Shown here piece after piece: positions 42,763 through 51,472 of a stretch of DNA of 64,000 nt. Origin of the DNA: SFLA01 sp045595165. Lineage in GTDB: Bacteria; Bacillota; Clostridia; Oscillospirales; CAG-382. The stretch covers positions 1-64,000 of the forward strand of contig JAZNZY010000006.1 in the NCBI GenBank assembly GCA_045595165.1. The letters are read 5' to 3'. Each line of letters opens with the position of its first letter. Position 1 is the first letter of the stretch. The translations under genes were made by a program, and so were the position numbers. The notes below the pieces were generated by a model, which was not told the origin of the DNA, searched no databases, and saw only the letters and a list, made by a program, of their open reading frames with translations.

Positions 42763-42791
42763 TTGACATTTTTTTACACAAGGAGTATAAT
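42763..42791 (+). promoter_or_regulatory. Consensus promoter of the NYN gene
   Basis: TTGACA (42763-42768), a 17-nt spacer and TATAAT (42786-42791), a perfect match just after sigE. Confidence 0.85.
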
Positions 42792-42830
42792 TAAAGCGGT
42801 GAATGGAAAAAGAAAGGAGGAAAGAAGAGC

Positions 42831-43643
42831 ATTTCGCTGTTTACGAGAAAGCCGAAAGAAGAGCAAAGCCGTACCATAAGCCTTAATAACGGATTACCGA
42901 AAGCCGTGGCATTTGTGGATTACGAGCATTGGTATATTTCATTAAAAAAGAATTTCGGCATACAACCAAACATAAAAGGGTGGTTTGAGGAGCTTAACAC
43001 CAAGGTGAATTTGGTGGAGGTTACGTTTTTCGCAGACTTTTCACACAAATCTCTGGCAGATCAGATATCCCGTATCCGCCCCTATTCCAACCGCATTATC
43101 GATACACGGAACACCACCGGTGTAAAAAAAGATTTTACCGATTTTATTATTCTGGATAATATTTACCAGAAGGCGCTGTCATCCGAGGATATAGAAACAT
43201 TCATCATCTTTTCGGGGGACGGGCATTTCAGCTCGGTAGTTTCATTTTTAAAGAATTTTTGTAAAAAAGAAGTCGGCATATACGGTATTGAGGATTCATT
43301 TTCCCGTCAGCTTCAGCAGACGGCAAGCTGGTGCATAACCCTTCCCACCGAGGAGGACGTGCACGGCTCATATTATCGCTTAATTTTCGAAGTCCTCAAA
43401 AAGGCATCCGAGGATAATTCAAAAGATATACCGACAAAGGAAAAAACAGTAAAGGCAGTTTGTGCCCTGAGCAAGACCGCAACCAACGCGAAGGTAACCG
43501 AAGCACTTGGCAATCTGATCGAAAAAGGATATATATCCACCCGCTCGGTAATAAGCTATTCGGACAAAAAGAAAACAAAAAAGGTCACGGGACTGTTCAC
43601 GGATTGGGAAAAAGTTGAAAAAAGCGGATTTTTGGCACAATAA
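42831..43643 (+). CDS. NYN-domain ribonuclease-like protein, possible ATT start
   Basis: The NYN (PIN-like) domain begins AVAFVDYEHWYISL with its catalytic Asp, continues with DFTDFIILDNIYQKAL and FIIFSGDGHFSSVVSFLKNF, and a C-terminal winged-helix-like part follows (about residues 180-265). Such proteins cut RNA. The only usual start, GTG at 42906, has no ribosome site. GGAGG (42816-42820) is followed after 10 nt by ATT at 42831, which opens the same frame as SLFTRKPKEEQ. This gives 270 aa. The same 10-nt spacing is seen before the ATC of infC. Start uncertain, product fairly sure. Confidence 0.78.
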   Translation: MSLFTRKPKEEQSRTISLNNGLPKAVAFVDYEHWYISLKKNFGIQPNIKGWFEELNTKVNLVEVTFFADFSHKSLADQISRIRPYSNRIIDTRNTTGVKKDFTDFIILDNIYQKALSSEDIETFIIFSGDGHFSSVVSFLKNFCKKEVGIYGIEDSFSRQLQQTASWCITLPTEEDVHGSYYRLIFEVLKKASEDNSKDIPTKEKTVKAVCALSKTATNAKVTEALGNLIEKGYISTRSVISYSDKKKTKKVTGLFTDWEKVEKSGFLAQ

Positions 43644-43657
43644 TTTGCATAAAACTA

Positions 43658-43740
43658 TTGCAAAAAGCAAAATACTGTGATATACTGTGTACAGATAAAT
43701 GTAAGCAAGCAAGAGTGGGTCAAAGCCCACTCTTGATTTT
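43658..43740 (+). promoter_or_regulatory. rimP promoter and leader hairpin
   Basis: TTGCAA (43658-43663), a 17-nt spacer and TATACT (43681-43686). The leader then has a perfect 9-bp hairpin AAGAGTGGG/CCCACTCTT (43711-43719 and 43726-43734) with GATTTTTG, which looks like a rimP-leader-type attenuator or terminator 60 nt before the coding region. Confidence 0.75.
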
Positions 43741-43801
43741 TGCAATATTTCCGAAACATTTTTTTACCAATAATACAAAGAATACGGAGGCAGGCAGAAA
43801 T

Positions 43802-44251
43802 ATGAAGCAAAATATTGCGGCTACGGTACGCGCGTTGGTTGAGCCCGTAATGGCTGAAATGAACTACAGAGTCTGGGACGTAACCTTTTACAAAGAAGGT
43901 CAGGAGCAGATCCTTGAAGTGGAGCTTGAGGGTGAAAACGGTTTTTCCCTTGAAGATTGCCAGAAGGCGTCCAACACCATAAATCCCCTGCTGGACGAAG
44001 CCGATCCTATCGAGCAGGCTTATTCGCTCATAGTTTCCGGTGCGGGACTTACCCGCGTCCTTCGTACGGATGAGCATATCAGCCGTGCGGTAAACGAAGG
44101 CTGGAGCACCGAGCTTAAGTTGTTTGCCGCTGTTAACGGCAATAAAGAGCTTAGCGGCATCATAACCGGTTTTGATAAAGACACGGTTACCGTAGGCGAA
44201 ACCAAAATAGAAAGAAAAATGATTTCGAAGATGACTTCGATACTCGAATAA
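43802..44251 (+). CDS. rimP: Ribosome maturation factor RimP
   Basis: A 149-aa protein needed for 30S assembly. The family marks are LVEPVMAEMNYRVWDVTFYKEG, EDCQKASNTINPLLDEADPI and YSLIVSGAGLTRVLR (the usual LEVSSPGLxRPL). The ATG at 43802 is preceded by GGAGGCAGG. First gene of the rimP-to-truB operon. Confidence 0.95.
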   Translation: MKQNIAATVRALVEPVMAEMNYRVWDVTFYKEGQEQILEVELEGENGFSLEDCQKASNTINPLLDEADPIEQAYSLIVSGAGLTRVLRTDEHISRAVNEGWSTELKLFAAVNGNKELSGIITGFDKDTVTVGETKIERKMISKMTSILE

Positions 44252-44271
44252 ACGGAGGTAAAAACTAAAAA

Positions 44272-45345
44272 ATGAACAAGGAATTTTTTGAATCCCTCGC
44301 TGCCCTTGAAAGAGAAAAGGGTATCCCCAAGGACTATATGATCGAACGCACCGAAGCTGCGCTCCTCGCGGCTTTCAAAAAGGATTCCGGCGGACTTACA
44401 AACGCAAGAGTAAAGCTTGACGAAGCTAAACACGACCTTCGCCTGTATAAGCTTCTTACGGTTGTAGAAACAGTTGAAGACCCCCGTACCGAAATCTCTC
44501 TGGAGCAAGCCCGTGAAAAGAACAAGAAATACAAGTTGGGCGATGAATACCAGATAGAAATTAAAACAAAAGAATTCTGCCGTATCGCCGCTCAGACCGC
44601 AAAGCAGGTAATAGTTCAGTCTATCCGCGAAGCCGAGCACGGAATGATGGTAAAAGAATATGAAGACAAGCAGGATAAGATCATTACCGGCGTGGTAGTA
44701 AGAGTTGACCCCACCACCGGACACGCTACTCTTGAGCTTGGCAGCAACGAAATGGCACTTTTCCGCCACGAGCAGATAAACGGCGAAACCCTGAACGTTG
44801 GCGACAGAGTTAAGGTTTACGTTACCGAGATCAAGCGCGAAGGCAGAGGACCTTCCGTAGTCATTTCCAGAACCCACCCCGGTCTGGTACGCAGACTGTT
44901 TGAGCTTGAGGTTCCCGAAATTGCTGACGGAACCGTTGAGATAAAGGGCGTTGCAAGAGAAGCGGGAAGCAGAACCAAGATCGCAGTATCTTCCAACGAT
45001 TCTAACGTTGATCCTATCGGTGCTTGTATCGGCTCGAGAGGCGCAAGAAAGAACAGCATTACCAAAGAGCTTTCCAACGAGAAGATCGATATTATCCCCT
45101 ACAGCGAGGATTACGCCGCATTTGTTGCCGCAGCCCTTGCTCCCGCCGCAGTTTTGTCTGTAAACAGAATTGACGAAAACGAAAAGGCGTTCCGCGTTAT
45201 AGTAAACGATGATCAGCTTTCTCTCGCTATCGGCAAAGAAGGTCAGAATGCACGTCTTGCCGCAAAGCTTACCGGTTGTAAGATCGATATAAAAAGCGTA
45301 AGAAGCGTAAACGAAAGCACCGAAGCAGAGGTTGATAACGCTTGA
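44272..45345 (+). CDS. nusA: Transcription termination/antitermination factor NusA
   Basis: A 357-aa protein with the Firmicutes layout: N-terminal RNA-polymerase binding domain (1-125), S1 domain (about 133-200), and two KH domains (GACIGSRGARKNSITKEL and SLAIGKEGQNARLAAKLTGC). The C-terminal acidic repeats of proteobacteria are absent. The next gene starts within its stop codon (TTGA). Confidence 0.97.
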   Translation: MNKEFFESLAALEREKGIPKDYMIERTEAALLAAFKKDSGGLTNARVKLDEAKHDLRLYKLLTVVETVEDPRTEISLEQAREKNKKYKLGDEYQIEIKTKEFCRIAAQTAKQVIVQSIREAEHGMMVKEYEDKQDKIITGVVVRVDPTTGHATLELGSNEMALFRHEQINGETLNVGDRVKVYVTEIKREGRGPSVVISRTHPGLVRRLFELEVPEIADGTVEIKGVAREAGSRTKIAVSSNDSNVDPIGACIGSRGARKNSITKELSNEKIDIIPYSEDYAAFVAAALAPAAVLSVNRIDENEKAFRVIVNDDQLSLAIGKEGQNARLAAKLTGCKIDIKSVRSVNESTEAEVDNA

Positions 45346-45605
45346 TCGAAAAGGTTTATCCCGTAAGGAAATGTGTTTCCTGCGGAGAAAAAAAGTTAAA
45401 GACAGAGCTTACAAGGATCGTGCGGACGGAAAACACCGCAATTATTGACCCCACGGGGAAAATGAACGGAAGAGGCTGTTATCTGTGTAAAGACCCCGCT
45501 TGTGTGAAAAACGCAAAGAAGGGACGCAGAATTGAACGGGCGTTGGAGGTTTCTCTGCCCGAAGGCTTTTACGAAACCATTCCCCTCTCTACGGAGGACA
45601 AATGA
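45342..45605 (+). CDS. rnpM: RNase P modulator RnpM (YlxR family)
   Basis: An 87-aa basic protein, RKCVSCGEKKLKTEL near the N-terminus and GRGCYLCKDPACVKNAKKG (the family's conserved Cys pattern). TTG start overlaps the nusA stop (TTGA). Recent work names B. subtilis YlxR RnpM, a modulator of RNase P; applying that here is by homology. Confidence 0.92.
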   Translation: MIEKVYPVRKCVSCGEKKLKTELTRIVRTENTAIIDPTGKMNGRGCYLCKDPACVKNAKKGRRIERALEVSLPEGFYETIPLSTEDK

Positions 45606-45907
45606 CAAAGCTTTTAAATCTGTTGGGTCTTGCAAAAAAGGCAGGACGGCTCGCAGTGGGCACAGAAAATACTATTGAAGCGGTACGCAAAGGAAAGTCA
45701 TTTTTGGTAGTGGCGTCCGAAAGCGCATCCGACGGAACAAAAAAGATAATAAGCGATAAAACGGCGTTTTATAAAACGGAAGCGGTCTTTATCCCCGTAG
45801 ATACCGCAGCATTCGGCAAGGCGTTCGGAAAGACAGCCACAGCCTGTGTTTCGGTCAACGACAAGGGATTCGCTTCCGCCGTGAAAAAATTATTGGGAGG
45901 TAACTGA
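45602..45907 (+). CDS. L7Ae-family RNA-binding protein (YlxQ)
   Basis: A 101-aa protein of the L7Ae/L30e fold: NLLGLAKKAGRLAVGTENTIEAVRKGKSFLVV. It probably binds K-turn RNA. It overlaps rnpM by 4 nt (ATGA) and lies one nt before infB. Confidence 0.92.
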   Translation: MTKLLNLLGLAKKAGRLAVGTENTIEAVRKGKSFLVVASESASDGTKKIISDKTAFYKTEAVFIPVDTAAFGKAFGKTATACVSVNDKGFASAVKKLLGGN

Positions 45908-45908
45908 T

Positions 45909-48260
45909 ATGGCTACGACAGGAGATAACAAATACAGAGTTAACGCGCTGGCAAAAGATCTTAACGTAAAAAGCAAGGAAATTATAGATCTGCTTGCGGC
46001 TCACGGTATGGGAAACAAAAGCCATATGACTGCGCTTGAAAGTGCAGAGCTCAGCATTATATTTGAATACTATACTCAGCAAAACCAAATTGATATAACC
46101 GCATTCTTTAAATCTTATCAGGATAAAATCGACGCAAAGAAGGCAGAAGAACAGGCAAAGCGTGATGCGGAAGAAAAACGCAAGGCAGAGGAAAAAGCCG
46201 CCGCTAAAGCCGAAAAGCAAAAGAAGCTTCAGGAGCAGGCTATCAAGCAGGGCAAGCCTATTCCTCAGCAGCAACCCCAGAAGCAAAAGGTACGCGGCGA
46301 AGTTCGTGTTGTAGATACCAGAGGTACTGCGAACGTTGACCTTTCCAAGTACGATGAGAAATACGATAATCTTGCCGGAAGCGCGGCTTCTGCGGCAGGC
46401 GGAAAGCAAAAGTTAAAGAAAAAGAACAACCGCAACCAGCAACAGGAGCAATCCCGCCGCCCCGGTGACAAAAACAAGCCTCAGCAGAAACAGCAGGCAA
46501 AGCCCAAGCCCGTACAGCTTTCTATAACCGTACCCGATGAAATTACAGTCGGCGAGCTGGCTTCCAGAATGAAGACCGCCGCAGGCGAGGTTATTAAAAA
46601 GCTTATGCTTATGGGCGTAATGGCTTCCGTAAACGAAACCATAGATTACGACACCGCATATCTTATTGCCGATGAATTCGGTATAAAGGTAACCAAGGAA
46701 GTAGTGGTTACTATCGAAGAAAAGCTGTTTACCGAGTCTGAGGACAAGGAAGAGGATCTCGTACCCCGTGCACCCGTTATCGTTGTTATGGGACACGTTG
46801 ACCACGGTAAGACCTCTCTGCTGGATGCTATCCGTGATACCCACGTTACCGCAGGCGAAGCAGGCGGTATTACCCAGCATATCGGTGCTTACAGCGTTAA
46901 GATAAACGATAAGCCCATAACCTTCCTCGATACTCCCGGTCACGAAGCGTTTACTTCCATGCGTGCAAGAGGTGCAAATCTTACCGACATCGCAGTTCTG
47001 GTCGTTGCCGCAGACGACGGAATTATGCCTCAGACCATAGAAGCTATCAACCACGCAAAGGCTGCAGGCGTAAGCATTATAGTTGCCATCAACAAGATGG
47101 ACCGTCCTGCCGCTGATCCCGACAGAGTAAAGCAAGAGCTTACAAACTACGATCTTCTTTGCGAAGAATGGGGCGGAGATACCATAGTTGTACCCGTTTC
47201 TGCGCTTAAGCGCCAGGGTATTGACGAACTGTTGGAAATGATCACCCTTTCCGCAGATATGATGGAGCTCAAAGCCAACCCCTCCCGTGCGGCGCAGGGC
47301 GCAGTTATTGAAGCAAAGCTGGATAAGGGCAGAGGTCCCGTAGCCACCGTGCTGGTACAGAACGGTACTCTCCGCGTAGGCGATTATATCATCGCCGGTT
47401 CTACCGTAGGACGTATCCGTTCCATGACCAACGACAAGGGCGAAAAGGTAAAAGAAGCAGGACCTTCCACTCCCGTTGAGATTATGGGTCTTTCCGAAGT
47501 TCCCGCCGCAGGTGATTCCTTCCGCGCAGTTTCCGATGAGCGTCTTGCAAAAGAGCTTGTTGAACAGCGTAAAGCAAAAGAAAAAGAAGAGCAGTTCAAG
47601 GCAGAGGCAAAGGCTAACCTTGAGGATCTGTTTAACCAGATCGGTTCCGGCGTAAAGACTCTCAACCTTATTGTAAAAGCAGACGTTCAGGGTACTGCAG
47701 AGGCTGTAAAGGCATCCCTTGCAAGACTTTCCAACGAAGAAGTTAAGGTAAACGTTATCCACGCGGCTACCGGTGCCATAAACGAATCCGACGTTATGCT
47801 GGCTTCCGCTTCCAATGCAATCATTATCGGATTTAATATCCGTCCCGACAGAGTTGCTCTGGATATGGCAACCCGTGATAAGGTTGACGTTCGTACCTAC
47901 CGTGTAATTTACGATTGTATAGATGAAGTTACCGCCGCTATGAAGGGTATGCTCGCTCCTAAGTTCCGCGAAGTAATACTTGGCAGAGCCGAAGTAAGAC
48001 AGACTATCCGCGTGCCCAACGTAGGCACTATTGCAGGTTCTTACGTTACCGACGGTAAGGTTACCAGAAACGCAAGTATCCGTGTACTCCGTTCCGGTGA
48101 GATCATTTACGAGGATAAGATATCCTCTCTCAAGCGCTTTAAGGACGATGCAAGAGAAGTGCTCCAGTCCTTCGAATGCGGTATCGGACTTGAAAAGTTC
48201 AACGATATTAAGGTGGGCGACATTCTCGAAGCCTACACTATGGAGGAAATCGAACGCTGA
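45909..48260 (+). CDS. infB: Translation initiation factor IF-2
   Basis: A 783-aa GTPase that brings fMet-tRNA to the ribosome. N-terminal IF2_N domain (YRVNALAKDLNVKSKEII), a Lys/Glu/Gln-rich linker (about 75-200), a second IF2_N segment, then the G domain: GHVDHGKTSLLD (near 294), DTPGHEAFTSM and NKMDRP. Domains II to IV follow, ending near GDILEAYTMEEIER. GAGGTAACTG precedes the ATG. Confidence 0.98.
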   Translation: MATTGDNKYRVNALAKDLNVKSKEIIDLLAAHGMGNKSHMTALESAELSIIFEYYTQQNQIDITAFFKSYQDKIDAKKAEEQAKRDAEEKRKAEEKAAAKAEKQKKLQEQAIKQGKPIPQQQPQKQKVRGEVRVVDTRGTANVDLSKYDEKYDNLAGSAASAAGGKQKLKKKNNRNQQQEQSRRPGDKNKPQQKQQAKPKPVQLSITVPDEITVGELASRMKTAAGEVIKKLMLMGVMASVNETIDYDTAYLIADEFGIKVTKEVVVTIEEKLFTESEDKEEDLVPRAPVIVVMGHVDHGKTSLLDAIRDTHVTAGEAGGITQHIGAYSVKINDKPITFLDTPGHEAFTSMRARGANLTDIAVLVVAADDGIMPQTIEAINHAKAAGVSIIVAINKMDRPAADPDRVKQELTNYDLLCEEWGGDTIVVPVSALKRQGIDELLEMITLSADMMELKANPSRAAQGAVIEAKLDKGRGPVATVLVQNGTLRVGDYIIAGSTVGRIRSMTNDKGEKVKEAGPSTPVEIMGLSEVPAAGDSFRAVSDERLAKELVEQRKAKEKEEQFKAEAKANLEDLFNQIGSGVKTLNLIVKADVQGTAEAVKASLARLSNEEVKVNVIHAATGAINESDVMLASASNAIIIGFNIRPDRVALDMATRDKVDVRTYRVIYDCIDEVTAAMKGMLAPKFREVILGRAEVRQTIRVPNVGTIAGSYVTDGKVTRNASIRVLRSGEIIYEDKISSLKRFKDDAREVLQSFECGIGLEKFNDIKVGDILEAYTMEEIER

Positions 48261-48610
48261 TGGGTTCTTTCAGACAGGATAAAATAAACGAGGAAACATC
48301 AAGAGAAATAACCGAAATACTGCGCACGGTAAAAGACCCCAGAATAACTCAGGCATTTGTGAGTATCACGGGCTGTGAGGTTACCAAGGATCTGTCCTAC
48401 GCCAAGGTTTATTACAGCGTGTTGGGCAAGGACGAGGGTGTTAACAAGGGTCTGGCATCCGCGGCAGGTTATATTCGCAAGGAACTTGCCTCCCGCCTGA
48501 ATTTAAGAATAACACCCAAACTGGTGTTTATTCCCGATCATTCCGCAGAAAATGCCTTGCACATATCCGAGATGCTTAAAAACATCAAGTACAGCGAGGA
48601 TTACGAATAA
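48260..48610 (+). CDS. rbfA: 30S ribosome-binding factor RbfA
   Basis: A 116-aa KH-type protein with TLRTVKDPR-like ILRTVKDPRITQAFVSITG and DLSYAKVYYSVLG, ending in the family's helix. It helps mature the 16S 5' end. Its ATG overlaps the infB stop (TGATG). Confidence 0.95.
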   Translation: MGSFRQDKINEETSREITEILRTVKDPRITQAFVSITGCEVTKDLSYAKVYYSVLGKDEGVNKGLASAAGYIRKELASRLNLRITPKLVFIPDHSAENALHISEMLKNIKYSEDYE

Positions 48611-49557
48611 TGCAAAGGATCGGTTATGAAGAAGCGGCACGGTTTCTTCTTGAAAACGACAATTATCTGGTAGTATGCCACGCTTGCCCTGACGGTGATA
48701 CCGTAGGCAGTGCAACCTCTTTGGTAATGCTCCTGCGCAAAAAAGGCAAAACCGCGTGGGCATACTGCCCGGATGAAATTCCCGAAAAGCTTATTCCCTT
48801 TGCGGGAAAAGGAATTTTTACAGACAATATTCCCGAAAACGCAGTAAAAGTAAGCGTTGACGTGGCAACGCCCGCAATGCTGGGCGGTATTCAGGAAAAT
48901 TTTGGTGCGTTTGATCTTTCCATCGACCACCACAAGGTAAATACTATCCCCTGCGAAAGACTGCTTCAGAAGGATTACTTTATTTCCAATGCGGAGATAA
49001 TTGCAGATCTGTATGATCAGCTTTCCGTGGGAATAGACAAGGAAGCCGCAGTTTGTCTTTATGCGGGCATAAGCTCCGACAGCGGCGGATTCAGATACTC
49101 CAACACCCGCCCCCAGACAATGCGCCTTGCCGCACGGCTTATGGAAACGGGTATTGATTTTGCCGCTATTAACAGACAGCTTTTTGATAAAATAACACCG
49201 CCCGTGCTGGCGCTTATGAAGGCGGCGTACGGTTCTGTAGAGCTTTATTACGGCGGTAAGCTTGCTATCGTTACCATTTCAAAAAAAGAATACGAGGACA
49301 GCGGTGCCTCAGACACCGACCTTGACGAGATCAAAAGCATCCCCAGACGTATTGACGGCGTGGAGGTTGCAGCTATGATCCGTCCAAAGGAAGATATGGC
49401 GCAGGTTTCTCTGCGGTCCAACGAGTATTTTGACGTAGCTGCATTTTGCCGTGAAATGGGAGGCGGCGGGCATATGCGCGCGGCGGCATTCCGTACGAAA
49501 GGAACACCCGAGCAGGCGCGGGATATGCTGATAAAGGCTTTGGAAGGCAGAATATGA
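48610..49557 (+). CDS. nrnA: DHH-family oligoribonuclease/pAp phosphatase NrnA-like
   Basis: A 315-aa protein with the DHH phosphoesterase motifs HACPDGDTVGSA (near residue 23), the SIDHH motif near 105, DSGGFRYSNT near 158 and the DHHA1 tail with GGGHMRAAAF near 284. It degrades short RNA and probably pAp. The start overlaps the rbfA stop (TAATG). Confidence 0.95.
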   Translation: MQRIGYEEAARFLLENDNYLVVCHACPDGDTVGSATSLVMLLRKKGKTAWAYCPDEIPEKLIPFAGKGIFTDNIPENAVKVSVDVATPAMLGGIQENFGAFDLSIDHHKVNTIPCERLLQKDYFISNAEIIADLYDQLSVGIDKEAAVCLYAGISSDSGGFRYSNTRPQTMRLAARLMETGIDFAAINRQLFDKITPPVLALMKAAYGSVELYYGGKLAIVTISKKEYEDSGASDTDLDEIKSIPRRIDGVEVAAMIRPKEDMAQVSLRSNEYFDVAAFCREMGGGGHMRAAAFRTKGTPEQARDMLIKALEGRI

Positions 49558-50438
49558 CAGAGGGAATTATAAATTTTTATAAACCCACGGGAATGACATC
49601 GCAAACGGCGGTTAATATTGTAAAACGCCTTACGGGCGCAAAAAAAGCAGGTCATTGCGGAACGCTGGACCCGTTGGCGCAGGGCGTACTGCCTATAATG
49701 CTGGGCAACGCCGTTAAAGCCAGCGAATATCTAACCGATCACGACAAGACCTACATAGCCGGAATAAAGCTCGGTACGGTAACAGACAGCGGTGATATTA
49801 CGGGAAACGTTATTTCCGCGTACGAAGGCACACTCCCCTCTTTTGAAGAGTTTGCAGATGCGGCAAAGCGTTTTACGGGAGAGCAAATGCAGGTGCCTCC
49901 TATGTATTCTGCATTGAAGCGGGACGGAAAAAAGCTTGTAGACCTTGCGCGACAAGGTATAACCGTTGAGCGCGAGCCGAGAAAGATAACCGTGTATTCC
50001 ATAACCCCTTTTGAACGTGACGGAGAGTTTTTTATGACAGTTTCCTGCTCCAGAGGCACGTACATACGAACGCTGTGTGAGGATATAGGAGCGGCACTGG
50101 GATGCGGTGCCACAATGAGCTCGCTTGAGCGTACTGTGGTTGGTAATTTCCGCAAGGATGACTCCTTCACCGAAGAAGATATGAAGCGCGGTAATTACGT
50201 TATCACACCCGTGGAAAACGTATTCCCCTTCCCCGAATTAAGACTTACGGAGTTTTTTGACAGACTGTTTGCCAACGGGCAGGCTGTTATGCTTAAAAAG
50301 CTTGGATTCGACGGGAAAATCGGTGCAGAGTACAAGGTTTTCGGCAAAAACGGATTTTACGCTATCGGCGAGATTATCGAAACGGACGGCGTAAAATACT
50401 TAAAAAGCAAAAAAATCTTTTTCCCTTACCAAATTTAA
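49554..50438 (+). CDS. truB: tRNA pseudouridine(55) synthase TruB
   Basis: A 294-aa protein with the catalytic motif GHCGTLDPLAQGVLP (Asp39) and the YIRTLCEDIG segment. It makes pseudouridine at position 55 of nearly all tRNAs. The ATG overlaps the nrnA stop by 4 nt. The tRNA-Tyr of this window has C at position 55 and could not be modified by it. ribF and rpsO, often next in this operon, are absent. Confidence 0.96.
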   Translation: MTEGIINFYKPTGMTSQTAVNIVKRLTGAKKAGHCGTLDPLAQGVLPIMLGNAVKASEYLTDHDKTYIAGIKLGTVTDSGDITGNVISAYEGTLPSFEEFADAAKRFTGEQMQVPPMYSALKRDGKKLVDLARQGITVEREPRKITVYSITPFERDGEFFMTVSCSRGTYIRTLCEDIGAALGCGATMSSLERTVVGNFRKDDSFTEEDMKRGNYVITPVENVFPFPELRLTEFFDRLFANGQAVMLKKLGFDGKIGAEYKVFGKNGFYAIGEIIETDGVKYLKSKKIFFPYQI

Positions 50439-50455
50439 CAAAATAAGACAAGATA

Positions 50456-50490
50456 ACTGTGGTACTGTATATGCGCCGCAGTTTTTGTTT
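50456..50490 (+). terminator. Terminator of the rimP-truB operon
   Basis: AACTGTGG pairs with CCGCAGTT (one G-U) followed by TTTGTTTT. Confidence 0.8.
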
Positions 50491-50519
50491 TATTTAATTG
50501 TTTAAAGGAAGTGGAAAAT

Positions 50520-51389
50520 ATGGAATTTGATTCTAAATTACGTTCGAAACGAATTATACAAGTGCCCATAAACAGCATAAAGCCCAATTCCGCACAGCCG
50601 AGAAAGTATTTTGACAAGACGGAAATAGAAAGACTTGCGGAAAGCATAAAGCAGGTTGGAATAATATCCCCGCTTATAATACGAAAACGTGACAACAAAG
50701 CCACGTTCAGCATTGCGGGAGAATTGCTTACTCCCGAGCAATACGAGCTTATTGCGGGAGAACGCAGACTGCGGGCGGCGAAAAAAGCGGGACTTAAAAA
50801 AGTGCCATGTATATTATCAAAAGCCGACGATAACGGAAGCGCGGTAATGGCACTTACGGAAAACCTTCAGAGAAAGGATCTTAACTGCTTTGAGGAGGCA
50901 TTTGCGATGCAAAGGCTTATGTTTATGACAGAATCCACTCAAAGTGAGCTGGCGCAAACTCTGGGAATAAGCCAAAGTGCAGTGGCAAACAAGGTGCGGC
51001 TTTTAAAATTTTCGGCCGATGAAAGAGAAGAGATACTTAAAAACGGCCTTTCCGAAAGGCACGCCCGCGCTTTGCTTCGTTTAGAAAGCAAAGGCGACCG
51101 AATGTTTATGATAAAACGTATTGCGGACAGAGATCTGAACGCATCTGACACCGAAAAAGCGATAAACGAGTTTATAAAACACCGTGAGGAAAACGAAAAA
51201 ACCGGCTCCCGTCGGGTAATCGGCACGGTAGACGTAAGGTTTTTCGTTAATTCCATAGACAATGCCGTAACCCTTATACGCAAGGCGGGAATAAACGTGG
51301 GAAGTACGAGAAAGGAAAACGTAGATACCATCGAAATAAGCCTTGTGATACCCAAAACAGGGGTGAAAATTGTGGAGGAAAATCTGTAA
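50520..51389 (+). CDS. ParB/Spo0J/Noc-family protein
   Basis: A 289-aa protein with the ParB N-terminal CTP-binding domain (VPINSIKPNSAQPRKYFDKTEIE near 15-38; the ELIAGERRLRAAKKAG box near 74-89; MALTENLQRKDLN near 113), a KorB-like HTH (LAQTLGISQSAVANKVRLL) and a C-terminal dimerisation part. I used the ATG at 50520 because AAAGGAAG lies 8 nt before it. No parA is adjacent, so a Noc-like nucleoid-occlusion role is as likely as chromosome segregation. An insert of about 12 residues precedes the GERRLR box. Confidence 0.9.
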   Translation: MEFDSKLRSKRIIQVPINSIKPNSAQPRKYFDKTEIERLAESIKQVGIISPLIIRKRDNKATFSIAGELLTPEQYELIAGERRLRAAKKAGLKKVPCILSKADDNGSAVMALTENLQRKDLNCFEEAFAMQRLMFMTESTQSELAQTLGISQSAVANKVRLLKFSADEREEILKNGLSERHARALLRLESKGDRMFMIKRIADRDLNASDTEKAINEFIKHREENEKTGSRRVIGTVDVRFFVNSIDNAVTLIRKAGINVGSTRKENVDTIEISLVIPKTGVKIVEENL

Positions 51390-51395
51390 AAACTA

Positions 51396-51423
51396 TTGAC
51401 TTTTATTCATTTTGGTTTATACT
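51396..51423 (+). promoter_or_regulatory. Promoter of the oxidoreductase gene
   Basis: TTGACT (51396-51401), a 16-nt spacer and TATACT (51418-51423). Confidence 0.65.
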
Positions 51424-51472
51424 ACACTCAACAGAACAAAGCTTTTTTGCTTTGAAATCATGAGGTAGAAAA

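Noticed and set aside
46413..47762. 449-codon ORF opposite infB
   Set aside because: Antisense shadow of IF-2.
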